Of a stretch of DNA of 64,000 bases, positions 26,719 to 34,780 are shown piece after piece. Position 1 is the stretch's first letter, and each line of letters opens with the position of its first letter. The translations under genes and the position numbers were made by a program. The notes below the pieces were generated by a model. The model had not been told where the DNA came from. It was given only the letters and a program-made list of their open reading frames with translations, and ran no database searches. Source of the stretch: an uncultured Azospirillum sp. (lineage in GTDB: Bacteria; Pseudomonadota; Alphaproteobacteria; RF32; CAG-239); contig CAMYUM010000005.1 of the NCBI GenBank assembly GCA_947301965.1, forward strand, positions 22,128 through 86,127, given 5' to 3'.

Positions 26719-28389
26719 ATGGCTGAAGAAGAAGAAAAAAAAGAAGAGGAATCTCAAGAGGAAGGAGCGGCAGAAAAAGCCGCTCCTAAAAAACCTTTTG
26801 ACGCAAAGGCTTTTATTGAAGGATTGTTTGCCAACGGCAACTATCTTTGTACTCTTCCCGGCGCAAAACTTCCGGACGGAACAACTTTAAACATCAACGA
26901 CGAAACCAGACGTCGTTTGGCTTTGTTTTCGGATGGACAGTTTTTGGTTTCTGTTGAGCATAAGTTTGACGGTCCGGTATTAAACTTCCAGACCATTGCG
27001 GCTAAAAAAGGTTTGGTTATGCAGCAGCCGCAATATATTTCACAAAACGAACTTAATACCATTTATGCCATGGCTGAGCGTAACAAGACGATTTCGGGTG
27101 ATGACGTCGACTTGGAACGCCTGCAAATGCAACAAGACTTTGTGAACATTGTTAAACGTGCTTCATCAATGAAAGTGTCGGATGTGCATATCGTGGTTTC
27201 CGACAACTATTCAGAGGTTATTTTCCGTACCAACGGTATTATGGTAAAGGAGATGGAGTACAGCAAAGAATGGGGCGATTTGTTTGTACGTGCGGCTTTT
27301 GCATCGTCAGATATTTCGGACTCCAACTATGCTCAAAACGAGTTCCAAGGTGCACAAAAACTAGGTTCTACTCCATTGCGCGGATCAAAAGGTAAATTGA
27401 TGTTGCCGCATAATGTGTTGGCTATTCGTTTACAATTTAACCCGATTGCTTTCGGTTCTCAATATTTGGTTATGCGTATTTTGTACGCCGATGATAACCC
27501 CGACGGCAGTGATGACTTGTCGGCATTGGGTTGCGGAGATTATGAGCAGGATTTGTTCTTCCGTCTGCGTTCGGCTCCGGTCGGACTGAATGTGGTTGCC
27601 GGACCTACCGGTTCGGGAAAATCGACGTTGTTGCAACGCAACATGATTAAGTTGATTAAAGAAAAAAATAATGAAGTTAATTTGCTGACCGTGGAAGACC
27701 CTCCGGAATATCCGATCCCGGGAGCAAGACAAATGCCGGTTACCAACGCTAATACCGAAGAAGAAAAAGCTGAACAATTCGGTTTGGCACTAAACGCCGC
27801 GTTGCGTTCTGACCCTGACGTTTTGATGGTTGGGGAAACACGTTCTCTATCAGCAGCAAATTTGGTGTTTAAGGGAGCATTGTCGGGACACTTGGTATGG
27901 ACAACTTTACACGCTAACTCAGCGCCTGCGATTGTTACGCGTTTGCGCGATATGGGTGTACAATCATATATGCTGGGCGATCCTGAGTTGTTGAAAGGTT
28001 TGGTATCACAACGTTTGTTCCGTAAACTTTGTCCTTATTGTCGCATGCCGGCAAGAGAACACCTTGATAATCCGGCAGTGCAAAGACTGAGAACAGCTTT
28101 GGGTGATTTTGGTATTGAAAATACTTATTTGAAAGGACCAGGCTGCAAATTCTGTGGAGGACGCGGTATTAAAGGACGTTTAGGTGTTCAGGAGATGATT
28201 TTGCCCGATGCTACATTTTTGGAACTGATGATTGCCGGTGAAACTCGTAAGGCAATTGATTATTGGACCAGTGACCTCAATGGTCGTCCGTTGAAAGATG
28301 CGGCATTGGAAAGAATGTTGAAAGGTTTGATTGACCTTGATGAAGTTGAGCGTTGGTGTGGTTTGTTAGATCAACGCCCGGTATATTAA
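26719..28389 (+). CDS. pilQ: PilQ-type pilus assembly ATPase (GspE/PilB family)
   Basis: A 556-aa secretion ATPase with an acidic/basic low-complexity N-terminus (EEEEKKEEESQEEGA). The core has Walker A GPTGSGKSTLL (about residue 294), an Asp box VNLLTVEDPPEYPI, Walker B ALRSDPDVLMVGETR, and a His box HLVWTTLHANSAPA. Four cysteines in CPYC and CKFC (about residues 435-478) form the zinc-binding C-domain of extension ATPases. It corresponds to R64 PilQ and BfpD. It is the only GspE/VirB11-class ATPase in the window; no separate DotB-type ATPase for the secretion system is visible. Confidence 0.93.
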   Translation: MAEEEEKKEEESQEEGAAEKAAPKKPFDAKAFIEGLFANGNYLCTLPGAKLPDGTTLNINDETRRRLALFSDGQFLVSVEHKFDGPVLNFQTIAAKKGLVMQQPQYISQNELNTIYAMAERNKTISGDDVDLERLQMQQDFVNIVKRASSMKVSDVHIVVSDNYSEVIFRTNGIMVKEMEYSKEWGDLFVRAAFASSDISDSNYAQNEFQGAQKLGSTPLRGSKGKLMLPHNVLAIRLQFNPIAFGSQYLVMRILYADDNPDGSDDLSALGCGDYEQDLFFRLRSAPVGLNVVAGPTGSGKSTLLQRNMIKLIKEKNNEVNLLTVEDPPEYPIPGARQMPVTNANTEEEKAEQFGLALNAALRSDPDVLMVGETRSLSAANLVFKGALSGHLVWTTLHANSAPAIVTRLRDMGVQSYMLGDPELLKGLVSQRLFRKLCPYCRMPAREHLDNPAVQRLRTALGDFGIENTYLKGPGCKFCGGRGIKGRLGVQEMILPDATFLELMIAGETRKAIDYWTSDLNGRPLKDAALERMLKGLIDLDEVERWCGLLDQRPVY

Positions 28390-28404
28390 TAATGGAGAAA
28401 ATTT

Positions 28405-29532
28405 ATGGCTAGTAATGACAGACCAACGACCTCCAACTTAGCAAAAGCAATGCGAAAGCTAAACTCGATTGAGGTTTATTATGCCAAAATAATTTGCAAT
28501 ATGTCGGGCGAAACACGATTGAAAATGTATCGCAAAATTGCATCATTAATGTCAAACCGATTTTCGTTGATGAATGCATTGGATATGTTACACGCCACAG
28601 TTACCAATGACGGGAAAAACCCCAGTGAACCGATGGCGATTGCAATTGCCAGTTGGGCAAACGCCCTGCAAAATGGTCAACCATTTTCGGAAGCATTGCG
28701 TGGTTGGGCTCCTGACCGTGAAAGATTGATGTTGTCGGTGGGTGACGTTTCGGACCTGGAAAGCGCTTTGCTTAACTTGATTAAGGTTACGGAAGGCACC
28801 ACCAAAATGATACGACCAATTGTCGGTGCTATCAGTTACCCTGCATTTTTGTTGATGATGGTAACCCTTATTATTTATGGTATCGGTGCTTACATGGTAC
28901 CGCCAATGATTGAAGCTGCCCCGAATGTTCACTGGACGGGTATTGCTAAAAACCTGGCTGATTTGTCTGACTGGATCAGAGTATATTGGCCGATTGCGTT
29001 TTCTATTGTGCCGGTTACCGGTATTATAATTTATGCCACCATCGGTGTCTGGACCGGTACCATCAGAGCTGTTTTTGATAAATTTCCACCTTGGTCTTTG
29101 TATAAAGTATTTGTGGGTATTACATGGCTGTTGGCTATGTCGGCATTAATTAAAGGCGGAACGCCTGTGGCTAATGCCTTGCGAGCTCTGCGTCGTGACT
29201 CGACAAGATATTTGAGAGAAAGAATTGATAAGACCTTAGTGTTTATTAATAACGGTGATAACTTGGGACAAGCTTTGGCTAAAACCGGAATGGATTTTCC
29301 GGATCCGGAAATTATCGGTGACTTAAAGATTTATTCAGAAATGGATAACTTTGAAGAAGCTCTGGATAAGTTGGCTAACGAGTGGTTGGAAAATTCGGCT
29401 TATACCATTGAACAAAAGGCCGGCATTTTGAACATGATAGCCTTACTGTTGGTGTCAGGTGTTATTGCTTGGGCAGTTATGGGTACATTTGTCATGCAAG
29501 ACCAAATTACCAGCGCGATGGGAATTGGTTAA
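28405..29532 (+). CDS. pilR: PilR-type inner-membrane platform protein (GspF family)
   Basis: A 375-aa polytopic protein of the GspF/PilC/PilR family, the membrane platform on which the pilin fibre is assembled. The first cytoplasmic GspF domain includes KMYRKIASLMSNRFSLMNAL and the QNGQPFSEALRGW motif; membrane helices occur around residues 140-170 (PIVGAISYPAFLLMMVTLII), 190-220 and 345-370 (GILNMIALLLVSGVIAWAVM). The second GspF half has LLAMSALIKGGTPVANALRA and GDNLGQALAKTGMDFPDPEI. It follows pilQ by 15 bp with GGAGAA before ATG 28405. Length and topology are normal. Confidence 0.92.
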   Translation: MASNDRPTTSNLAKAMRKLNSIEVYYAKIICNMSGETRLKMYRKIASLMSNRFSLMNALDMLHATVTNDGKNPSEPMAIAIASWANALQNGQPFSEALRGWAPDRERLMLSVGDVSDLESALLNLIKVTEGTTKMIRPIVGAISYPAFLLMMVTLIIYGIGAYMVPPMIEAAPNVHWTGIAKNLADLSDWIRVYWPIAFSIVPVTGIIIYATIGVWTGTIRAVFDKFPPWSLYKVFVGITWLLAMSALIKGGTPVANALRALRRDSTRYLRERIDKTLVFINNGDNLGQALAKTGMDFPDPEIIGDLKIYSEMDNFEEALDKLANEWLENSAYTIEQKAGILNMIALLLVSGVIAWAVMGTFVMQDQITSAMGIG

Positions 29533-29533
29533 C

Positions 29534-30094
29534 ATGGCTAAAAACAAAAAAAATAACAATAAAAAATTATTATTAACTATTGCTATAATCAGTTTGGCAG
29601 TAGTTGTCCTCGTCTTTGCGTTTGTTTATAAAAACAAACAAATAAGCGGAGAAAACGCTGCTATTGATGTTGTAAAAATTGTCGGTGACGTGCATAAAAT
29701 GTATGTAAATAAAGCAAGTTATTGGCAATTGAGTACAAAATCTTTTTTTGGTAACGATATATTAACTAAATATCGTTATAAAGGAAATCAGCTGATTAAT
29801 ACCCTGGGCAAACCTATTCTGATTGGAAGAGGTGAAAGCGGAGACGTGATCATGCCCGGCGAAAAAAGCTTTGACGTTGTTTATACTGATTTGACTGCAG
29901 AAGAATGCGTAAGTGTTGCGGCTTATCGGTTTGAGCAACCGGAAAATTTGGGACTTTTGCAAATCACAATTATGAATGACGAAGAAAGTCAGACATTTGA
30001 GTGGGGCGCTGAGGACCATAGGCTCCCGATAAGTCGGGTCGAAGCAAAAAGTTTTTGCTCGAGCAATGCAAAGGTTGTTTGGACTTTTGAGTAG
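29534..30094 (+). CDS. Pilin-like protein without a classical prepilin leader
   Basis: A 186-aa protein starting at ATG 29534, two bases after the pilR stop TAA; the track start at 29459 lies inside pilR. It has a Lys/Asn-rich N-terminus, one hydrophobic helix (LLLTIAIISLAVVVLVFAFV) and a globular domain with LTAEECVSVAAYRF, which parallels LSKDACVAIASSDW of the PilS pilin, plus a C-terminal SSNAKVVWTFE parallel to NYVTWEYY. It therefore appears to share the type IVb pilin fold, but there is no Gly-[MF]xxxE processing site. It could be an unprocessed pilus assembly factor or a diverged minor pilin. Family link is inferred from these short similarities. Confidence 0.65.
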   Translation: MAKNKKNNNKKLLLTIAIISLAVVVLVFAFVYKNKQISGENAAIDVVKIVGDVHKMYVNKASYWQLSTKSFFGNDILTKYRYKGNQLINTLGKPILIGRGESGDVIMPGEKSFDVVYTDLTAEECVSVAAYRFEQPENLGLLQITIMNDEESQTFEWGAEDHRLPISRVEAKSFCSSNAKVVWTFE

Positions 30095-30126
30095 CGAAAG
30101 CAAAAGGGGTTTCAGATAAAAAACGC

Positions 30127-30155
30127 TTGCTTATGTTGTTAAAATACGATATAAT
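30127..30155 (+). promoter_or_regulatory. Sigma-70 promoter for the major pilin gene
   Basis: TTGCTT and TATAAT are separated by exactly 17 bp, about 37 bp upstream of the pilS start. This is the clearest housekeeping promoter in the pilus region and gives pilS its own transcript in addition to read-through from the operon. Confidence 0.8.
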
Positions 30156-30191
30156 GTAGAGTGGGATGTGATATTTTTTTGAGGAGATCAA

Positions 30192-30752
30192 ATGATGAAA
30201 ATGAGAAGTGAACAAACCGGTCGTTCAATGGTTGAAATGCTTGGTGTGTTAGCCATTATCGGCGTTTTGTCAGTTGGTGGTATCGCCGGTTATTCAAAGG
30301 CTATGGCCAAATATAAATTGACCAAATGTATGGATCAGGTTTCTACCACTGTTACCAATCTTCGTACTTTGTATTCTGGTCAGCCTAACTATTCAGGTTT
30401 AACCACACAGGTTATGATTCAAATGGGTGCAGTCGGTGCTGAAATGTTGAACGGTGTTTCTCCAACTACAGCTACAGCTGCATACAACGCTTTCAACGGT
30501 GCAGTTACAATTGAAGGCACATCTGGTCAAACCTTCAAACTTAAATTTGCAGGTTTGTCTAAAGATGCTTGCGTAGCAATTGCTTCTTCTGACTGGGGAT
30601 CTGGCTCAGGTTCTGGTTTGGTATCAATTCAAGCCGGTAGTGCCACAGCTGGAACAACAGCTGCCGGAACATTACCTTTGAGCTTGGCTACAGCAGCTTC
30701 TGGTTGTAATGCTGTCGGTGACACCAACTATGTTACTTGGGAATACTACTAA
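30192..30752 (+). CDS. pilS: Major type IVb prepilin (PilS-like)
   Basis: A 186-aa prepilin. The leader ends QTGRSMVEMLGVLAIIGVLS: cleavage is expected between Gly and Arg, leaving the conserved Glu near position 5 and the hydrophobic assembly helix. The globular part includes FAGLSKDACVAIASSDWGSG and a C-terminal Cys (AASGCNAVGD), giving a Cys pair suitable for the pilin disulfide loop. The mature N-terminal Arg is unusual; type IVb pilins commonly have Met, Leu or another residue instead of Phe. GAGGAG precedes two adjacent ATGs (30192 and 30195). Flanked by its own promoter and terminator, it is probably the most highly expressed gene of the operon. No prepilin peptidase gene is in the window. 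Confidence 0.92.
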   Translation: MMKMRSEQTGRSMVEMLGVLAIIGVLSVGGIAGYSKAMAKYKLTKCMDQVSTTVTNLRTLYSGQPNYSGLTTQVMIQMGAVGAEMLNGVSPTTATAAYNAFNGAVTIEGTSGQTFKLKFAGLSKDACVAIASSDWGSGSGSGLVSIQAGSATAGTTAAGTLPLSLATAASGCNAVGDTNYVTWEYY

Positions 30753-30780
30753 GAATATTTCCGTAACGGAAAAAGCTTGA

Positions 30781-30810
30781 AGAGGATGGCGAAAGCCATC
30801 CTCTTTTTTT
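30781..30810 (+). terminator. Intrinsic terminator after pilS
   Basis: A perfect 10-bp stem AGAGGATGGC / GCCATCCTCT with a GAAA tetraloop and a following run of Ts. It closes the pilS transcript. Confidence 0.93.
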
Positions 30811-30880
30811 GTGCGGATGAGTAAAGTTTATTTGTTGCAGAGGGCATAAAAAAAATATAGCCTGTTTTTAGGTGAGAAGA

Positions 30881-32635
30881 ATGAAAAAAATATTCAATAC
30901 GATATTAAGTTTGTTGATGTTTATTGCCGGCGGTATTGTTGCAGTATGCGTTTTGACCTTGTTTTTGTGGGGCAGAGTACGAATTGATCACGCCTGGATA
31001 TACGCACTGACATTTGGCGATGTCGGAATGAGCCTAAAATGTGTTTTTGCACTATGGGTTGCTGTTGGGGCAATATTGTTCGCCGTGTTGGGAAAATATT
31101 CTAAAAAAATTGCTTTGGTTATACCGTTGGTTGCAATCGGACTTTTTGCTTATACATTCAAGGTTGTAGAATGTTGGTGGAATGCTGGTGAAGTCTCAAC
31201 TTTGTATGAAAAAGAATATAAAACTTTTTTGTCGATGGAACAAGCTCCCAAGCGCAATTTGGTTGTGTTATTTTTGGAATCAATGGAAAATGAATATCGC
31301 AATTATAATGCTGATGGGGGAAATTTGTTACCGGAATTATCGGAAATTGCCGACAATAACCACTATTTTGATGATTTTTATCAGCTGGAATACAGTAATG
31401 CAACAATTTCGGCACAAGTGGCAGGATTGTGCGGTTTGGTTTATAAGACCGAACTTGAAGAATATAGTTTGTCTGCTCTACTAAATAATACTCTGCCTAA
31501 TGCGGTCTGCATTTCTGATGTGTTGGCAAATGCCGGATATAACTCTTATTTTTTGAAAGGGGCATCACTTGATTTTGCTTTGACCGAAAAATTTATGGCG
31601 CAACATAGTTTTAAAGAGTTGCAGGGCTTGCACGAGTTATCCAACTATAAAAAAGGCAGCGATTGGGGTATAAGAGACAGTGATTTATATACTGTTGCTA
31701 AGCAAAAAATTAAATGGTTGGCAGCGCAGAAAAAACCGTTTTTAGCCGTAGTGACCACTCTTGATATGCTCTATCCGAACGAATATTTAGATGCCCAATG
31801 CCTCAAAAGGTTTGGCGACCGACGTGATATTGTTCAATGTGCCGATTTTATGGCCGGAGAATTTGTGCATTGGTTACAAGAACAGGATTTTTCTGAAAAC
31901 ACCACCATTGTGTTGTTGGGTGATCATATTTTTGTCGGTAAAAATAATATTTATCCCGACAAGAAGGAGCGGCAGATTTTTAATGCAATTATCAATCCGG
32001 TTAAAGATTTGAGTGCTAAAAAACATAAATGGACAACTTTGGATATGGCGCCCACAATTTTGGAAGCTATCGGTATTAAGGCTCCCGAGTTCGGTTTGGG
32101 ACGATCATTATGGCAAAATGAACCGACGCTGTTTGAAAAATATGGCAACAGTTTGGATTTGGAGTTTATGAAAAATTCTGATTTTTATAAAAAGCTGAAC
32201 CAAACGTCGGAAGTAAACAAAAAATATGAACAACTCCCGTTAGGCGTTACACTGAAAGGAAATCAGATTAAACCCTACACTTCATTATTGATTGAAACAA
32301 AAGACAATGCTTTTGATGCTGTGTGGAGTGACGGGCTGAATTTCGCGGTCGGTAATGAGAACGGCTTGTGCCTCAAAGCAAAGTTTTTGCTGATAAAGAA
32401 TCGTTCAGATGAAAAAATCGAAGTGCTGCTCAACAATAAAAAATTTACCGAGTGGACTTTTGTAAAAGAAGAAAACGCCCCGTTTGAGAGAGAATTGTGC
32501 TTGCGCAAAGCAGATATTCCGACAAGCGGAAAAATTGCACTAACGTTTGTCAGAAAAATGGCATCGGCCAACCCGTTTGCTTACGCTCTGGGATGGCAAA
32601 ATATCAGTACAAGAATATGGACAAACAACAAATAA
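30881..32635 (+). CDS. OpgB/MdoB-like phosphoglycerol transferase (alkaline phosphatase superfamily)
   Basis: A 584-aa membrane enzyme. Four N-terminal hydrophobic segments (for example TILSLLMFIAGGIVAVCVLT and KKIALVIPLVAIGLFAYTF) precede a periplasmic catalytic domain with RNLVVLFLESMENEYRNY (metal-binding Glu), ATISAQVAGLCGL around residue 176 (likely catalytic Thr, like the FTIAGMVASQCG site of OpgB), and VVLLGDHIF with Asp-His metal ligands. The family transfers phosphoglycerol from phosphatidylglycerol to periplasmic glucans or teichoic acid. A C-terminal extension of about 130 residues (from about 455) is not part of the core domain. ATG 30881 was chosen over GTG 30872. It lies between pilS and a second pilin-like gene, so pilin or surface modification is possible (inference). 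Confidence 0.8.
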   Translation: MKKIFNTILSLLMFIAGGIVAVCVLTLFLWGRVRIDHAWIYALTFGDVGMSLKCVFALWVAVGAILFAVLGKYSKKIALVIPLVAIGLFAYTFKVVECWWNAGEVSTLYEKEYKTFLSMEQAPKRNLVVLFLESMENEYRNYNADGGNLLPELSEIADNNHYFDDFYQLEYSNATISAQVAGLCGLVYKTELEEYSLSALLNNTLPNAVCISDVLANAGYNSYFLKGASLDFALTEKFMAQHSFKELQGLHELSNYKKGSDWGIRDSDLYTVAKQKIKWLAAQKKPFLAVVTTLDMLYPNEYLDAQCLKRFGDRRDIVQCADFMAGEFVHWLQEQDFSENTTIVLLGDHIFVGKNNIYPDKKERQIFNAIINPVKDLSAKKHKWTTLDMAPTILEAIGIKAPEFGLGRSLWQNEPTLFEKYGNSLDLEFMKNSDFYKKLNQTSEVNKKYEQLPLGVTLKGNQIKPYTSLLIETKDNAFDAVWSDGLNFAVGNENGLCLKAKFLLIKNRSDEKIEVLLNNKKFTEWTFVKEENAPFERELCLRKADIPTSGKIALTFVRKMASANPFAYALGWQNISTRIWTNNK

Positions 32636-32679
32636 TGATCTAGATTGATTGAAGATTTTGATACCTCGGGAGAGCTATA

Positions 32680-33258
32680 ATGAAAAATGTACAGAACAAA
32701 AAATTTACCGTTAGAAACTTGTTGATTGCTTTTGCTTGTGTGTGCATTATCGGAACATCGGGTTTTGTTATCTATACACATCTGCTTGAAAAAGCGAGAA
32801 TAAATAATACGCTGAACCAAATTGCGACCCTGATTAATAACACTTATGCAATCTATAATTGGCGAAAACTATATGACGGATTGGGTAATGTTAGTGCTGT
32901 ACAAATGGGAATTTTGCCTAAAGATATGATTGTATCACCTTTGGTTTTGCACAATCCGTTTAAGGGCGATGTTCATTTAGGTTCGGTCAGTGGCGGTGAA
33001 GGATTTGCTATTTTGTATGGCGGGTTGCCTCCGAAGGCTTGCAACGCTATCGCTTCTACCGATTGGGGACACGCACATTCCTCAGGTTTGAAGTATTTAA
33101 TGATCAGTCCGAGCGGCTATTTAATGCCGAAATTCTTCCCCGAAAGACTGAGCGACGGCGAATACGATTCATCAAATTTGCCGCTAAAATATGATGAAAC
33201 ATCAAAGCACTGCATTTGTAACGGATCAAAATGTGCAGTGCTGTTCTTCTTCCAATAA
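32680..33258 (+). CDS. Pilin-like membrane-anchored protein
   Basis: A 192-aa protein with a basic N-terminus, one hydrophobic helix (NLLIAFACVCIIGTSGFVIY) and a globular domain holding LPPKACNAIASTDWGHAHSS, clearly related to LSKDACVAIASSDWGSGSGS of PilS, plus a C-terminal Cys cluster (CICNGSKC). No Gly-x4-Glu prepilin processing site is present before the helix. It resembles the 186-aa pilin-like protein upstream in this respect. It may be a minor pilin-fold component that stays in the membrane, or a diverged duplicate of pilS. It is the last plus-strand gene before a convergent junction. Confidence 0.65.
   Translation: MKNVQNKKFTVRNLLIAFACVCIIGTSGFVIYTHLLEKARINNTLNQIATLINNTYAIYNWRKLYDGLGNVSAVQMGILPKDMIVSPLVLHNPFKGDVHLGSVSGGEGFAILYGGLPPKACNAIASTDWGHAHSSGLKYLMISPSGYLMPKFFPERLSDGEYDSSNLPLKYDETSKHCICNGSKCAVLFFFQ
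33206..33242. other. Inverted repeat at the convergent junction
   Basis: AGCACTGCA and TGCAGTGCT form a perfect 9-bp stem with a 19-nt loop, overlapping the last codons of the pilin-like gene, 20 bp from the stop of the opposing DUF1349 gene. It may act as a bidirectional end signal but has no good T-run. Confidence 0.35.
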
Positions 33259-33261
33259 AAA

Positions 33262-33825
33262 TCAGTGGTTGACTTCGAGTAATAAGGCGGAAAATTTTTC
33301 TTCAGACGGATTACAGATATATGCGCCGGCTTTTATTTCGGCGTAGGGTGTCGGTATTTGGAAAAGGCGAATCCTGATAAAATCTTTGCCGTTGAGTGAG
33401 TATGAAAGGCAAAAACTGCCCTGATACGACTCAAGCCGATAAGACATTTGATCGGAAATGACGGCTAACGGCACTAAAGACAGGTCAGAGATACCATTGC
33501 AACAAACCGTTGCGGCAACAGACCAACTTTGGTCAGAATTGCGAACCAGCGAAATTTTGCACCAATTATGTTCGTCAAAGCGCCCCATAAGCCCGCATTG
33601 CGCTCCACAGGGTTGTTCGGAGTTTACCTGCCATTTGGCGGTAAGTATAAAATCACGCAAATAACGAACAAAGAAAAAATGCCCGTTGTCACGAGAAACA
33701 TTATGACGAACGTCCTGCCAAAAATCGGTTTTGGGGGCAGATGTTATTTCAAAAGCATCGTTTACCAGATGAAAATCAGGCTCGTTAAACCACTCAAAGT
33801 CTCGTATAGCCTCTATCAGCATCAA
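33262..33825 (-). CDS. DUF1349-family protein
   Basis: A 187-aa cytosolic protein matching the DUF1349 / concanavalin-A-like fold: FEWFNEPDFHLVNDAFEITS, TDFWQD near residue 35, AQCGLMGRFDEHNWCKISLV and a C-terminal YAEIKAGAYICNPSEEKFSA. Members are small beta-sandwich proteins linked to sugar binding or of unknown enzymatic function (the yeast member is called Ree1, regulation of enolase). Its ATG overlaps the stop of the upstream DnaJ-like gene (ATGA), so the two are translationally coupled. Function is unknown. Confidence 0.8.
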   Translation of the reverse strand: MMLIEAIRDFEWFNEPDFHLVNDAFEITSAPKTDFWQDVRHNVSRDNGHFFFVRYLRDFILTAKWQVNSEQPCGAQCGLMGRFDEHNWCKISLVRNSDQSWSVAATVCCNGISDLSLVPLAVISDQMSYRLESYQGSFCLSYSLNGKDFIRIRLFQIPTPYAEIKAGAYICNPSEEKFSALLLEVNH

Positions 33826-34730
33826 AAACTCCTGACATTTTCATCGGGGAGCTTGGAAACAACTTTATCAAGTTCGGCACTTTTTTGTGACGGAGAAATT
33901 ATTTTTAAGGTCATAATTTGGTCTCCGGTACCTTTAAAGTTTTTCAACCCCTTGCCTTTAAGACGTAATTTTTCGCCGCTGCGAGCGTATGGCGGGATTT
34001 TGACAGCGACGCTGCCATCAATGGTCGGAACCACGATTTTGGCTCCCAAAATTGCTTCTTTGAGACTAATCGGCAAATCCATAATTACATTTTGACCGTC
34101 AAGGTTGAAATAGGGGTGCTTGGCAACGCTCAATGTTATCAGCACATCGCCGTTTTCTCCGCCCATGTGACCGGGATTGCCCAGGCCTTTAAGGCGCAAA
34201 GTCTGCCCGTCAACCGTGCCGGCAGGAATTTTGACGTTGATATTGCGACCGCCGATTTTGACTTGTTTTTCAGAACCTTTAACCGCCGATAGAAAATCAA
34301 CTTTCATGGTATAGGCAATATCTTCGCCTTTACGGGCGCGCGTCTGTCTCCGTCCGGCTCCGGTAAAAGCTGAAAAAATATCGTCTCCGAAAATTGATGA
34401 AAAATCAAAATTGGCACCCTGCCCGCCCGATGAAGAATAGTAAAAACCATTATCACCGCCGAAAGGATTGCCGTTTTGACCGAATCCGGCGCCAAAACCC
34501 GTCGGTTTGCCATCCGAATCGATTTCATTATTGTCATATTTGGCGCGTTTGGCTTCATCACCCAAAATATCGTAAGCGGCAGAAACTTCTTTGAATTTTT
34601 CTGCCGCCGAGGGATTGTCTTTGTTGACATCGGGGTGATATTTGCGCGCAAGTTTATGGTAGGCAGACTTAATATCCGTCTTGCTTGCGTTTTTACTAAC
34701 ACCTAATATTGCATATAAATCTTTGCCCAT
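33822..34730 (-). CDS. CbpA-like J-domain protein (class II DnaJ)
   Basis: A 302-aa Hsp40. The J domain (residues 4-68) has the HPD motif in ARKYHPDVNKDN; a Gly/Phe-rich region follows (GFGAGFGQNGNPFGGDNGFY); the two C-terminal beta-domains include GSEKQVKIGGRNINVKIPAG and LRLKGLGNPGHMGGENGDVL. The four CxxCxGxG zinc motifs of DnaJ are missing, so this is CbpA/DjlA-class rather than DnaJ itself. It would stimulate a DnaK (dnaK is at 60109 here). It is transcribed with the DUF1349 gene. Confidence 0.88.
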   Translation of the reverse strand: MGKDLYAILGVSKNASKTDIKSAYHKLARKYHPDVNKDNPSAAEKFKEVSAAYDILGDEAKRAKYDNNEIDSDGKPTGFGAGFGQNGNPFGGDNGFYYSSSGGQGANFDFSSIFGDDIFSAFTGAGRRQTRARKGEDIAYTMKVDFLSAVKGSEKQVKIGGRNINVKIPAGTVDGQTLRLKGLGNPGHMGGENGDVLITLSVAKHPYFNLDGQNVIMDLPISLKEAILGAKIVVPTIDGSVAVKIPPYARSGEKLRLKGKGLKNFKGTGDQIMTLKIISPSQKSAELDKVVSKLPDENVRSF

Positions 34731-34780
34731 TTGATACTTTTACGACCTTTCAGTATCTATATAGGGTTTATTTTTGACGA

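Noticed and set aside
1-33258. Integrated plasmid or conjugative element
   Set aside because: No relaxase, coupling protein, integrase, partition or replication gene, oriT or flanking att-type repeats could be seen, and core genes follow directly. The option remains if such genes lie left of the window.
33529-34095. 188-aa plus-strand ORF across the DUF1349/dnaJ-like junction
   Set aside because: Opposite to two genes with recognisable domains and translational coupling.
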